Origin: Sandaracinaceae bacterium
GTDB lineage: Bacteria > Myxococcota_A > Polyangia > Polyangiales > JAFGIB01
DNA: 52,305 nucleotides
Reading direction: 5' to 3'
Assembly: GCA_017881055.1 (NCBI GenBank)
Contig: JADGRF010000287.1
Span: 1 to 52,305, forward strand
In this document: positions 36,001 to 44,444 of the stretch, in pieces
Layout: the number at the start of each line of letters is the position of its first letter
Numbering within the stretch: position 1 is the first letter of the stretch
Position numbers and translations under genes: made by a program
Notes under the pieces: model-generated
Database searches by the model: none
Told to the model about the DNA's origin: nothing
Seen by the model: only the letters and a program-made list of their open reading frames with translations

Positions 36001-36315
36001 ATGCCGAGCAAACTCCCCATCAAGTGGGTGGTGACCGCGAACTTCACGGGAAGTGGCGCCGTCGCCTACATGCGTGCCGACCACTCGTTCTCGAACGCCG
36101 TTGCGGAGGCCGCCGTGCTCGCGACCAAAGAGGACGCGGAGGCCGCGCGCAAAGTGGCGCTGAAGATGGAGCGCATCGTCGCCGATCCGTACGTGATCGA
36201 AGTGACGCATGAAGCTGGCGTGCTCGATCTACTCACCGCTCGTGAGCGCATTCGCGCAAAGGGCCCGACGATTCCGATGCGCAGGCCCGATCCACTCGTG
36301 CACGCGGGGAGCTGA
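36001..36315 (+). CDS. DUF2849 family protein
   Basis: This 104-residue protein begins MPSKLPIKWVVTANFTGSGAVAYMR at ATG 36001. It matches the pattern of DUF2849, a small family encoded directly before CysI-type sulfite/nitrite reductases, which is the arrangement here with a 6-nt gap. Its molecular role is not established; a specificity or maturation factor for the reductase has been the natural guess from gene order. It has no export signal. Confidence 0.85.
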   Translation: MPSKLPIKWVVTANFTGSGAVAYMRADHSFSNAVAEAAVLATKEDAEAARKVALKMERIVADPYVIEVTHEAGVLDLLTARERIRAKGPTIPMRRPDPLVHAGS

Positions 36316-36321
36316 CCGACC

Positions 36322-38034
36322 ATGTACCAGTACGACGAATACGATCAGAAGATCGTCGAGGAGCGCGCCAAGCAGTTTGGCGGCCAGGTCGATCGCCGCA
36401 TGTCCGGCTCGATCGAAGAGCTCGAGTTCAAGCCGCTGCGTCTGCAGAACGGCCTGTACATGCAGCTGCACGCGTACATGTTGCGCGTCGCGATCCCGTA
36501 CGGTCTTCTGTCATCGAAGCAGCTGCGCATGCTCGCGCACATCGCGCGCACCTACGACAAGAGCTACGGCCACTTCACCACCCGCCAGAACCTTCAGTAC
36601 AACTGGCCCGCGCTCGAAAACGTGCCGAAGATCCTGGAGTGCCTGGCGTCGGTGCAGATGCACGCGATCCAGACCAGCGGCAACTGCGTGCGCAACGTCA
36701 CCTCGGACCACTTCGCCGGCGTGGCAGCTGACGAGCTGGAAGATCCCCGCCCGTGGGCCGAGCTGATTCGCCAGTGGTCCACGTTCCACCCCGAGTTCGC
36801 CGCGCTGCCGCGCAAGTTCAAGATCGCCGTCGGCGCGTCGCCGGCCGAGGATCGCGCCGCGGTGCGCTTTCACGACATCGGCGTGTTCGTGACCGAGAAC
36901 GAGCGCGGTGAGCGCGGCTTCGAAGTGCTCGTGGGTGGCGGCATGGGTCGCACGCCGCACATTGCGCCGGTGATCGGCAAGTTCGTGGCACGCCAGGATC
37001 TACTCTCGTATCTCGAGGCAGTCCTGCGCGTGTACAACGCGTACGGCCGCCGCGACAACATCTACAAGGCGCGCATCAAGATCCTCGTGCACGCGCTCGG
37101 TGTGGAAGCGTTCCGGGCCAAGGTCGAAGAGGAATGGCTGCAGATCAAGGACGGTCCGCTCCAGCTGACGGAGACCGAGATCGCGCGCGTCGTGAACGAC
37201 TTCGCGCCGCCTGCCTACGAGAAGCTGCCGGCCGCGACTGCGCTCTTGTCGTCGTTCGTGCTGGGCAAGGACCGCGCGCTCGGTCGCTTCGTGAAGAACA
37301 ACGTGGCCACGCACAAGCAACCTGGCTACGTCGCGGTGACCGTGTCGCTGAAAGAGCGCGACATTCCGCCCGGCGACATGACCGACTACCAGATGGATCG
37401 CTTCGCCGAGCTGGCGGATCGCTTCAGCTTCGCTGAGCTGCGGGTCACGCACACGCAGAACCTCGTGCTCGCGGACGTGAAGGCGAGCGACTTGCCCGCG
37501 CTGCACAGCGAGCTCGCCGCGCTCGGCCTCGCCACACCGAACGCGAACAAGATTACGGACCTGATCGCGTGCCCGGGCCTGGACTATTGCGCGCTCGCCA
37601 ACGCGCGCTCGATCCCGGTGGCGCTCGAGATCATGCAGCGCTTCGAGGACATCGACTACCAGAACGACCTCGGTGAGATCAGCGTGAAGATCTCGGGCTG
37701 CATCAACGCCTGCGGCCATCATCACGTGGGCCACATCGGTATTCTCGGCATCGACAAGCAGGGCGAGGAATTTTATCAGCTCATGCTCGGCGGTGCGCCT
37801 GGCCACGATGCGAGCATCGGCGAGATCCTGGGCCGCGCGTTTCCGCGTACCGAGATCGTGCCCGCGATGGAGAAGGTGCTAGCGCACTACCTGGCTGTTC
37901 GGCAGGCGCCGGACGAGCGCTTCATCGACGTGGTGCGGCGCACGGGCCTCGCGCCGTTCAAAGAAGCCGTCTACGGGCCAGCGCCCGGCAGTCAGAAGAA
38001 ACCCGCGCAGGAGACCGTTCATGCGGATCATTAA
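36322..38034 (+). CDS. cysI: Nitrite/sulfite reductase haemoprotein subunit
   Basis: This 570-residue enzyme carries siroheme and a [4Fe-4S] cluster and reduces sulfite to sulfide (or nitrite to ammonia) with six electrons. The cluster Cys ligands are C417 and C423 (CPGLDYC) and C460 and C464 (SGCINACG). The siroheme-binding region includes TTRQNLQYNW and the conserved SGNCVRNVTSD. The gene lies between DUF2849 and DUF934 genes, which points to assimilatory sulfite reduction rather than nitrite reduction. No cysH, cysG or flavoprotein subunit is in the window, so the electron donor, probably ferredoxin, must be encoded elsewhere. Confidence 0.93.
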   Translation: MYQYDEYDQKIVEERAKQFGGQVDRRMSGSIEELEFKPLRLQNGLYMQLHAYMLRVAIPYGLLSSKQLRMLAHIARTYDKSYGHFTTRQNLQYNWPALENVPKILECLASVQMHAIQTSGNCVRNVTSDHFAGVAADELEDPRPWAELIRQWSTFHPEFAALPRKFKIAVGASPAEDRAAVRFHDIGVFVTENERGERGFEVLVGGGMGRTPHIAPVIGKFVARQDLLSYLEAVLRVYNAYGRRDNIYKARIKILVHALGVEAFRAKVEEEWLQIKDGPLQLTETEIARVVNDFAPPAYEKLPAATALLSSFVLGKDRALGRFVKNNVATHKQPGYVAVTVSLKERDIPPGDMTDYQMDRFAELADRFSFAELRVTHTQNLVLADVKASDLPALHSELAALGLATPNANKITDLIACPGLDYCALANARSIPVALEIMQRFEDIDYQNDLGEISVKISGCINACGHHHVGHIGILGIDKQGEEFYQLMLGGAPGHDASIGEILGRAFPRTEIVPAMEKVLAHYLAVRQAPDERFIDVVRRTGLAPFKEAVYGPAPGSQKKPAQETVHADH

Positions 38035-38548
38035 GAACGCTCGCACTGGGGTGGACCGATCCGCGCAAGCGCGGATCGAGGATGACGCCTGGTCGCACGT
38101 GGCGGACGACGCCGAGGTGCCCGCGCAGGGCGACGTGATCGTGGGGCTCGCGCGCTACCGCGAGCTGCGCGCTACGTTCGCGAAGCGCGCTGGCAAAGTC
38201 GGCGTGCGCGTGCACAGCAACCAGGAAGCCAAAGAGCTTGCCGATCTGACGGCCGAGCTGCCGCTGATCGCGATCGAGTTCCCCAACTTCAAAGACGGTC
38301 GTGGTTACACGACCGCGCGCCTGCTGCGCGAGCGCTTCGCTTTCAAGGGTGAGCTGCGAGCGATCGGCGACGTCATGCGCGACCAGCTCTTTTACATGAC
38401 CCGCTGCGGTTTCGACGCGTTCGAGCTCAAGTCGACCAAGAGCTTGGACGAGGCGCTCGGTGCGTTCAGCGAGTACTCGGTCACGTACCAGGGCGCAGCC
38501 GACGACCCGCGCCCGCTGTTCCGGCGTCGCGCGCAAGCCGTGCGCTGA
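38021..38548 (+). CDS. DUF934 family protein
   Basis: This 175-residue protein overlaps the end of cysI by 14 bases. It begins MRIIKNARTGVDRSA and contains GVRVHSNQEAKEL, IEFPNFKDGRGYTTARLLRERF and DQLFYMTRCGFDAFEL, blocks of DUF934, a family linked to sulfite reductase operons. It is usually described as an oxidoreductase-like accessory of CysI; the reaction is not known. It closes the operon. Confidence 0.88.
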   Translation: MRIIKNARTGVDRSAQARIEDDAWSHVADDAEVPAQGDVIVGLARYRELRATFAKRAGKVGVRVHSNQEAKELADLTAELPLIAIEFPNFKDGRGYTTARLLRERFAFKGELRAIGDVMRDQLFYMTRCGFDAFELKSTKSLDEALGAFSEYSVTYQGAADDPRPLFRRRAQAVR

Positions 38549-38558
38549 AGAACGAAGT

Positions 38559-38591
38559 CGCCTTCGGCGCTTGGGCACTCCCGAAAGGGAG
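38559..38591 (+). other. Two tandem small hairpins after the sulfite-reductase operon
   Basis: CGCC-TTC-GGCG (38559-38569) is followed by CTCCC-GAAA-GGGAG (38578-38591), the second with a GNRA-type tetraloop. They lie just after the DUF934 stop. They may end the transcript or form part of the next gene's leader. No U-tract follows. Confidence 0.4.
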
Positions 38592-38695
38592 CGGGTAGCC
38601 CTATTCCTGTTTCGGACGAGAAAAGCAGTCGCGCTGCCGGTCGTTTCAGGCAAAATACGCGCGGTCGCGGACCTGGTCCGATGCAGGAGAGCCCC

Positions 38696-40207
38696 ATGCG
38701 CGTGAGATCCGTTGTTTCGTCGATTGGCTCGGTGTTCTTGCTGCTGCCGTTAGCGGCAGGCAGCGTGTTTGCCCAGGCAGCGGGGGCTGCTGCGAAGCCT
38801 GTTCCCGTGCAGCCCGCAGCGGCACCTGCCGCGCAGCCGGTCGTCGCAGCGCCGGTGGTCGCTCCGCCTGCAGCCGCAGTTGCCGCCCCCGCCGTCCCTG
38901 TCGCCGGCGCCGCTGCCGCCCCGGACGCCTTCAGTCTCACGGACGCGCTCAGCGCCGGCGTGCCGATGTCGGCGGACGATGTCGCGAAGCGCGCGGTGCG
39001 CACGTCGCCTAGCGTCGAGAAGGCCGAGAAGAACGCGCAGAAGTCAGCGGCTGCCGCGGAGCAAGCCGACCTCAGCGTGTATCCGCGGCTCGAGCTCGAG
39101 GCGCGCTACACGCGGCTCAGCGATACGGGTCCGGGCCCGTTCAAGTTCATGGGGGCCAACGTCGTGTTTCCGCAGATCCGTTTGAATCAAGGCCTCTTCG
39201 AAGCCCGGCTCGTGTATCCCGTCAGCGCGCTGTTCTTCAGCGTACTGCCGCGTTACCGCGCAGCCATGGCCGCGGCCGACGCGCAGAAGATCCAGGTGAA
39301 AGTCCAGGAGCAGACGATCGCCTCGATGGCCAAAGAGGCGTACTACAACTACGCGCGCAGTCGCGCGACGTTGATGGTGGCACGCGCCGCGCTCGCGCAA
39401 GCGGAAGCGCATCGCCGCGACGTCGACGCGCTCGTGAGCTCGGGCACCGTGGCACGCGTCGAGCTCATGCGTGCCGACGCGCAGGTCGCTGCAGCGCGCG
39501 TCGCCGTCTCGCGCGTGGAAGGATCCGTCGCGGTCGCGCGCGTCTCGATCTGCGCGCTGCTGCACATGGAAGTCACCGACATCCACGTCGACGAGAACCT
39601 CGAGACCGTGTTGCCGGCGCTGGCGAACGACCAGAGCGGGTACCTGGCGCTCGCGCTCCAGAACCGCTCCGAGGTGAAGAGCCTGCGCACGCTCTCCGAC
39701 GCTCAAGACAAGCAGATCGAAGCCCTGCAGGGCGACCGCTTGCCCAAGCTGAACGTCGGCGGCACCGTCGATCTCTCCGATCCCAACCAGCGTTGGTCCA
39801 GCTACGACAACAAGTGGTACGCGAGCTGGGCGGCGTACGCGTCGCTGACCTGGTCGCCGAACGACTATGCGTTCGCGGGCAAAGGCATCGACCAGACGCG
39901 CGCCGACCTGGCGGGTATCCTGTCGGACCTCGAGAACATCGAAGACGCGCTGCGCACCGAGGTCGCGCGCGCCGTCGAGGACTACAACGCCGCCCGCGCG
40001 GCCATGGAGAGCGCGCTCACCGGCATCGCGGCGGCCGAAGAGAGCTACCGCGTGCGTCGCGAGCAGTTCCGGGCCGGCGCCGCCACGGCCACCGACGTCA
40101 TCGACGCCGAGAGCGAGCTGCGCACCGCCCGCATGGACCTCGTGAACGCCTCGATCGACGGCCGGATCTCGAAAGCGCGCCTGGATCGCTCGATCGAAGC
40201 GAATTGA
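38696..40207 (+). CDS. TolC-family outer-membrane efflux protein
   Basis: This 503-residue protein starts at ATG 38696, with GGAGAG just upstream and a signal peptide ending SVFAQ. An Ala/Pro/Val-rich linker of about 50 residues follows, then an outer-membrane efflux domain with long alpha-helical hairpins (for example AKEAYYNYARSRATLMVARA and VARVELMRADAQVAAARV) and short strands. TolC-type trimers form the outer-membrane channel of tripartite efflux or type I secretion systems. No membrane-fusion protein or inner-membrane pump is encoded nearby, so partners lie elsewhere. The Ala/Pro linker is not usual for TolC. Confidence 0.88.
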   Translation: MRVRSVVSSIGSVFLLLPLAAGSVFAQAAGAAAKPVPVQPAAAPAAQPVVAAPVVAPPAAAVAAPAVPVAGAAAAPDAFSLTDALSAGVPMSADDVAKRAVRTSPSVEKAEKNAQKSAAAAEQADLSVYPRLELEARYTRLSDTGPGPFKFMGANVVFPQIRLNQGLFEARLVYPVSALFFSVLPRYRAAMAAADAQKIQVKVQEQTIASMAKEAYYNYARSRATLMVARAALAQAEAHRRDVDALVSSGTVARVELMRADAQVAAARVAVSRVEGSVAVARVSICALLHMEVTDIHVDENLETVLPALANDQSGYLALALQNRSEVKSLRTLSDAQDKQIEALQGDRLPKLNVGGTVDLSDPNQRWSSYDNKWYASWAAYASLTWSPNDYAFAGKGIDQTRADLAGILSDLENIEDALRTEVARAVEDYNAARAAMESALTGIAAAEESYRVRREQFRAGAATATDVIDAESELRTARMDLVNASIDGRISKARLDRSIEAN

Positions 40208-40250
40208 ACGGGGCCGGATCGAGGTTCGGGCACGGCGGCGAATCCGTTGC

Positions 40251-40279
40251 TTGACAGCGATCCGGGCAGCCCGTAAATA
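40251..40279 (+). promoter_or_regulatory. Sigma70 promoter of the tRNA pair
   Basis: TTGACA (40251-40256) is a perfect -35 box and TAAATA (40274-40279) a good -10, with a 17-nt spacer. The tRNA-Gln gene starts 12 bases downstream, so the transcript begins very near the mature 5' end. Confidence 0.8.
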
Positions 40280-40290
40280 AGTGCGCCCAT

Positions 40291-40364
40291 TCGGGGATCG
40301 TCCAACGGCAGGACTCCAGATTCTGGCTCTGGATATCTAGGTTCGAATCCTAGTCCCCGAACCA
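40291..40364 (+). tRNA. tRNA-Gln (anticodon CTG)
   Basis: The acceptor stem TCGGGGA pairs with TCCCCGA, followed by A and an encoded CCA. The anticodon arm is CCAGA-TTCTGGC-TCTGG, giving anticodon CTG, which reads CAG (Gln). The T arm has the TTCGAAT loop. The gene is 74 nt including CCA. Confidence 0.95.
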
Positions 40365-40393
40365 ACCCGTGCGTCTAATCCGCGCGACGGGGA

Positions 40394-40416
40394 CTCGTGA
40401 CTTGAGAACTCACGAG
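40394..40416 (+). other. Hairpin between the two tRNAs
   Basis: CTCGTGA and TCACGAG pair perfectly (7 bp) across a 9-nt loop (CTTGAGAAC), in the middle of the 61-nt tRNA spacer. It may guide processing of the joint transcript. Confidence 0.5.
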
Positions 40417-40425
40417 CACGTCACT

Positions 40426-40500
40426 GGCCCCATCGTCTAGCGGTTAGGACACCAGCCTCTCACGTTGGTAACGCGGGTTCAATTCCCGCTGGGGTCACCA
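40426..40500 (+). tRNA. tRNA-Glu (anticodon CTC)
   Basis: The acceptor stem GGCCCCA pairs with TGGGGTC (one G-U), followed by A and encoded CCA. The anticodon arm is CCAGC-CTCTCAC-GTTGG, giving anticodon CTC, which reads GAG (Glu). The T arm is GCGGG-TTCAATT-CCCGC. It lies 61 nt after tRNA-Gln and is likely co-transcribed from the TTGACA promoter. Confidence 0.95.
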
Positions 40501-40749
40501 TAAGTATCGCGTAGTCGGCTGTTGTCGTGGCCAATGGCGAGTTCGGGGAGCGCATCGGCAAGCGGTGTTAGCTCCCCGATTTTCAATTCAGCGACGCGCC
40601 GCGCTGGCGTGTACGCGAATGCGATGCCGCTCGGGCGCCGGAACAACCTATCTGGAAAGGTCACCACGACCGGCGCCGGCGTGGGTCCACTGCTCGATGG
40701 CGATCCGGTCACCACGCTCGTTGCAGCTGACGGCGGTGGATCCCCGGGG

Positions 40750-41292
40750 TCAACGCCGCACCATGTAGAACGTGTTGGCGGTCGAGGTCGAGCAGTGCGC
40801 CGGTACCATGCGGCCGCGCGCGTGATCCATTGCGCCGCCCCAGTGATCTGCCCGCGGGCAAGGGTTTGGAAGCTTGCCAGCTGCAAACTCGGTCACCAAG
40901 TCGCGCAGCCTCCGCCAGTTGCGATTGAATGACACCGACCTCTCGGGCAGGTCGGACCACGGAAACGCGCGCACTTCGAGAGCGCGCGGGTTATTCGCGT
41001 TGATCGCGCTGTAGTGGAGCAGTAGATCCAGCCAGGGACGTCGCGCATTGCGAGCACGCCGCTGTGTGACGTAGAGCAGCGCTACGCAGTCCGACTGGCG
41101 CCAGGTGGCTTCCAGATAACAGACTCGCGCCGCCCATAACAGCGGATCGTTTGGATCGCGGGTGTCCTGCTGCATGTCGCCAACGGGCGATGATTCCGCA
41201 CGAACGATGCGACTTGGAAGAAGAGCGGCGCAGCACAGGACGATCGTTAGAAAAGCGAAGTTCCCCGCGGTGTGACCAGTCAAGTGAGTCAT
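40750..41292 (-). CDS. Secreted protein resembling cell-wall hydrolases (SleB-like), putative
   Basis: This 180-residue protein starts MTHLTGHTAGNFAFLTIVLCCAALL at 41292, with a signal peptide ending RIVRA. The mature sequence has AARVCYLEATWRQSDCVALLYVTQRRA followed later by NPCPRADHWGGAMD. That pattern loosely recalls the short catalytic domain of SleB-type cell-wall hydrolases, where a YLEA-x-D/E block and a late HW occur. The assignment is a weak inference. Two Cys flank the YLEA block and others are present, so disulfides are likely. It lies 250 nt from the tRNA-Glu 3' end; the intervening sequence (40501-40749) shows no convincing gene. Confidence 0.55.
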   Translation of the reverse strand: MTHLTGHTAGNFAFLTIVLCCAALLPSRIVRAESSPVGDMQQDTRDPNDPLLWAARVCYLEATWRQSDCVALLYVTQRRARNARRPWLDLLLHYSAINANNPRALEVRAFPWSDLPERSVSFNRNWRRLRDLVTEFAAGKLPNPCPRADHWGGAMDHARGRMVPAHCSTSTANTFYMVRR

Positions 41293-41527
41293 GCATACTC
41301 CTAGGCAACGCGGGCCTAGTGGCAACAGACGTGCCAGATCCGATCGTTACGGATCAGGCGCTGCGGCCCGAAATGATGGGCTGCGGGATGCGTCGCACGC
41401 GCCAAGACGTCCGAGTCGGACAATCACGCCACACGCGTTGGGCCGCAAATGCGCAGGCGCGAGCTTTGGCGCAACGCGTGGGCGAGACCGCGACGCGTGA
41501 CGGAGGGCGCGTGGGCGTCGGCGATGC

Positions 41528-42952
41528 CTATGGCGACCGCGGCCTGCTCGAGTAAGGATCTTTGAGGTCGAGTCGGGCCGCGTCGACACGCGGGCCGGAC
41601 GCGCGTGCAGGCGGCGGCTTCGGCTGCAGCGCGATTGGTTCGTGTTGCGCGGGGGCCTGGTTGGTGCGCGGTGCTCGCGCGTTGGCCTCGATCGACACCG
41701 TGTCGTTCGGCGTGCATTGCTTGGCCGCCAGCGTCAGCTGCTGCGCCTCTGGCGCCGCAGGCATCACGATGTGGGCGCGTGGGCGACCGTACAGCGTTGC
41801 TCCGTAGCCGAGCAGGCCCAGGCCGATTGCTGCTGCCGTCGCATAGCCCACGAAACGCGCCGCCACGCGCTTGGGAATCGCCACGGACGCCGATCGCCAC
41901 GGGCTGGGTAGGACCTCCGGCACCTCACTCGTCTTGGGCGCGCTGCGCGTGAGCCGCACGGTGGCCTGCACCTCCACGGGCTCGAGGGGCGCGTGGTGGA
42001 CGTGCCAGTGACGCGGGATCCATGCGCCGCAGATGTCGTGTTCGACGCCGCGGGCCTCGAGCCAGCAGGCGAGTGTGTCTCCCAGTTCTTCGATGGTTTG
42101 AAAGCGGCGTGCGCGATCCTTCGACAGGCCACGCTGCAAGATCGTTGACAGCTGCACCATGCCGGCACCCTCGAGGCGCAGCGGGGGCACCTGGTGATGA
42201 ATGACGGCATGCAACAGCTTGCTGTAGGTGTCTCCATCGAACGCCGCTTGGCCCGTGATCGCCTCGTACAAGACGACGCACAGCGCCCAGATGTCTGCTC
42301 GGGCGTCGATGTCGGTTTCGCCGCGAGCCTGCTCGGGCGCCATGTACGCCGGGCTGCCGAGCACCGTGCCACGCGACAGAAAGTCGAATGAATCCACGTC
42401 CTCGCACTTGGCGATGCCGAAGTCGATCAGTTTCGGGTGGATGTGCCTTGAGTCGCCGGTCAGGAAGATGTTGTCGGGCTTCAGATCGCAATGCACTACG
42501 CCGTGCTCGTGCGCGCACTGCAAGGCGTCGATCACGGGCAGCAGGATCTGCACGGCGGCCTCCGGCGTGAGGCGTGTCTGTTCACGCAGCAGCTCGCGCA
42601 GGGTCCTGCCGCAAAGCAGCTCCATGACCAGGAACGGAGTGGCAGGCTGGACTTCGCCGTAGTCGAGTACGCGCACGATGTGCGGGTGGTTGAGCTGCGC
42701 CTCGATGCGCGCCTCCGCGAGCAGGCGTTGGCTTGCTTCCTCGCTGCGCAGCGCTGGGTGAATCAGCTTGATCGCGACCCGCGCGTCCAACGCTTCGTGC
42801 CGCGCAAGCCACACCGACCCCATGCCGCCGTCGGCGAGTAAGGTCACGAGCCGATACTTGTTGGCAACCAGCGCACCCGCGACATTGTCGCTGGCTGCTT
42901 CGTCGTCGAGCGGCGCCGGGTTCGGGTCGCCGCGTTGGAATGAGCTGCTCAT
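41528..42952 (-). CDS. Membrane-anchored Ser/Thr protein kinase with HCD motif
   Basis: This 474-residue protein starts MSSSFQRGDPNPAPLDDE. Its kinase domain spans about residues 33-310: glycine loop LADGGMGSV, catalytic Lys62 (AIKL), catalytic loop HCDLKPDN (154-161), DFG (177-179) and APE (205-207). The Arg of the usual HRD is Cys, so it is a non-RD kinase, a class often not controlled by activation-loop phosphorylation. A transmembrane helix (FVGYATAAAIGLGLLGYGATLYG) and a short Pro/Ala-rich outer region follow, with no sensor domain. It is divergent from the ATP-grasp gene with 151 bases between starts. The stretch 41293-41527 beyond its stop shows no gene. Confidence 0.9.
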   Translation of the reverse strand: MSSSFQRGDPNPAPLDDEAASDNVAGALVANKYRLVTLLADGGMGSVWLARHEALDARVAIKLIHPALRSEEASQRLLAEARIEAQLNHPHIVRVLDYGEVQPATPFLVMELLCGRTLRELLREQTRLTPEAAVQILLPVIDALQCAHEHGVVHCDLKPDNIFLTGDSRHIHPKLIDFGIAKCEDVDSFDFLSRGTVLGSPAYMAPEQARGETDIDARADIWALCVVLYEAITGQAAFDGDTYSKLLHAVIHHQVPPLRLEGAGMVQLSTILQRGLSKDRARRFQTIEELGDTLACWLEARGVEHDICGAWIPRHWHVHHAPLEPVEVQATVRLTRSAPKTSEVPEVLPSPWRSASVAIPKRVAARFVGYATAAAIGLGLLGYGATLYGRPRAHIVMPAAPEAQQLTLAAKQCTPNDTVSIEANARAPRTNQAPAQHEPIALQPKPPPARASGPRVDAARLDLKDPYSSRPRSP

Positions 42953-43103
42953 GACACGGTGCAAAGGCCTGATGCAGGAACCGCGCCCGGTCGATTCCGG
43001 GCACAATGCGCCCTGAAATGCGCAGCGAGCAGGTGCGCTGTGTCCCGCGCGCACGGTGAGACAAAAATGCCAGCGCCCTGTGGTGCGGGCTTGACGTCGC
43101 GCC

Positions 43104-44444
43104 ATGCGGGCGTACGCCCTAGCTGTGCGTGTTCTTGGAGTGGGAGCGAGCTGCGAGCTCCTCGATATGTATCTGCGGCTGTTGCGCGCGGGCCATGAGG
43201 TCCGCGTATACAGCCACGACTTCGCGGAGAGCGGCGTGATGGCGGGGCTCGTCCCGCGTGTCGAAAGCTGGCGTGCGCAGCTCGATTGGATCCGCGACGC
43301 TGACGGCGAGGGCGGCGTGGGCGGCGTGATCGTGTTCGAAGAGGCGAGCGCTGGCGCCGAGCAGGATCAGCTGCGACGCGACGGCTTCTTCGTGATCGGC
43401 GGTGGCTCGTTCGGTGATCGGCTCGAGAACGATCGCGCGTTCGGCCAGCGTGTGTTGGCCGAACTCGACCTCTGCTGCGCCCCGATGCACGAATTCAGCG
43501 GGCATGAAGCGGCCATCGCGTTCGTGCGGGAACATCCGCAGCGCTACGTGCTGAAGCTGAACGGCAGCGAGGCTGCGGCGTTTCGCAACTTCGTCGGCCG
43601 AAGTGACGACGGGGCCGACGTGATCGCCGTGCTGCAGGGCTTGCCCTCACGCTTGTCGACCGCCGGCGTGAGCGCACAGGGCTTCGTCCTCATGGAGCAC
43701 ATCACGGGGATCGAGACCGGCGTGGGCGCGTACTTCGACGGCGAGCAGTTCCTATTGCCCGCTTGCATCGACTGGGAGCACAAGTGCTTCTTCAACGGCG
43801 ATCTTGGCGAGCTGACGGGCGAGATGGGCACGCTCGTATCGTATCGGGGCTCCGAGCGGCTGTTCTCCGGCACGTTGGCGAGGCTGGCTCCGCTGCTGCG
43901 CGAGCACGGCTACGTGGGGTACATCAACCTCAACACGATCATCAACGAGCGCGGTGTCTGGCCGCTCGAGCTGACATGTCGCTTCGGTTACCCAGGGTTT
44001 GCGATCCTCGGTGCGCTGCAGGAGCTGGGCTGGGCCGAGCTGTTCCAGCTGCTGCGTGAAAGACGCAAGCGAACGTTCGCCACCAAGCCCGGCTTCGGCG
44101 TGGGCGTCGTCCTGACGCTGCCGCCGTTTCCCTATCGCTTCGGCTATGAGCAGCTATCGAAGGGTCTGCCCATTCAGTGGAGCCCCGAGCTCGCGGAGCA
44201 CGAGCGCGAGCATCTGCACTATGGCGAGGTGGCACTGGTCGACGGCCAGCTCGTAGCGAGCGGCGTCTCCGGATACCTCATGGTGGTGACCGGTGTCGGC
44301 GCCACGGTCGAGCGCGCCCAGGCCGAGGCGTACGCCTTGGCAAAGAAGGTGATCGTTCCGAACCTGCGCTACCGCACCGACATCGGCGAACGCTTCATGC
44401 GGAGCGAGCAAGCGGGCCTGCGTCGTCTCGGCTATCTCGACTGA
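43104..44444 (+). CDS. PurD-like ATP-grasp ligase
   Basis: This 446-residue protein resembles the ATP-grasp fold of phosphoribosylamine-glycine ligase (PurD). It has an N-terminal nucleotide-like region (RVLGVGASCELLDMYLRLLRAGHEV), GGGSFGDRLENDRAFGQ, an ATP-grasp core with RYVLKLNGSEAAAFRNF and VLMEHITGIETGVGAYFDG, and the metal-binding YINLNTIINERGVWPLELTCRFGYPGF. ATP-grasp enzymes activate a carboxylate as acyl phosphate and join it to an amine. It differs enough from PurD that a purine role is not assumed. ATG 43104 is used; GTG 43125 is possible. Its 3' end overlaps that of the diiron oxidase gene by 50 bases. Confidence 0.85.
   Translation: MRAYALAVRVLGVGASCELLDMYLRLLRAGHEVRVYSHDFAESGVMAGLVPRVESWRAQLDWIRDADGEGGVGGVIVFEEASAGAEQDQLRRDGFFVIGGGSFGDRLENDRAFGQRVLAELDLCCAPMHEFSGHEAAIAFVREHPQRYVLKLNGSEAAAFRNFVGRSDDGADVIAVLQGLPSRLSTAGVSAQGFVLMEHITGIETGVGAYFDGEQFLLPACIDWEHKCFFNGDLGELTGEMGTLVSYRGSERLFSGTLARLAPLLREHGYVGYINLNTIINERGVWPLELTCRFGYPGFAILGALQELGWAELFQLLRERRKRTFATKPGFGVGVVLTLPPFPYRFGYEQLSKGLPIQWSPELAEHEREHLHYGEVALVDGQLVASGVSGYLMVVTGVGATVERAQAEAYALAKKVIVPNLRYRTDIGERFMRSEQAGLRRLGYLD

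Noticed and set aside
40479-40886. A 135-codon minus-strand frame between tRNA-Glu and the hydrolase-like gene
   Set aside because: Part of it looks protein-like (ELKIGELTPLADALPELA), but it ends inside the tRNA gene and has no start or ribosome-binding site after the hydrolase stop.
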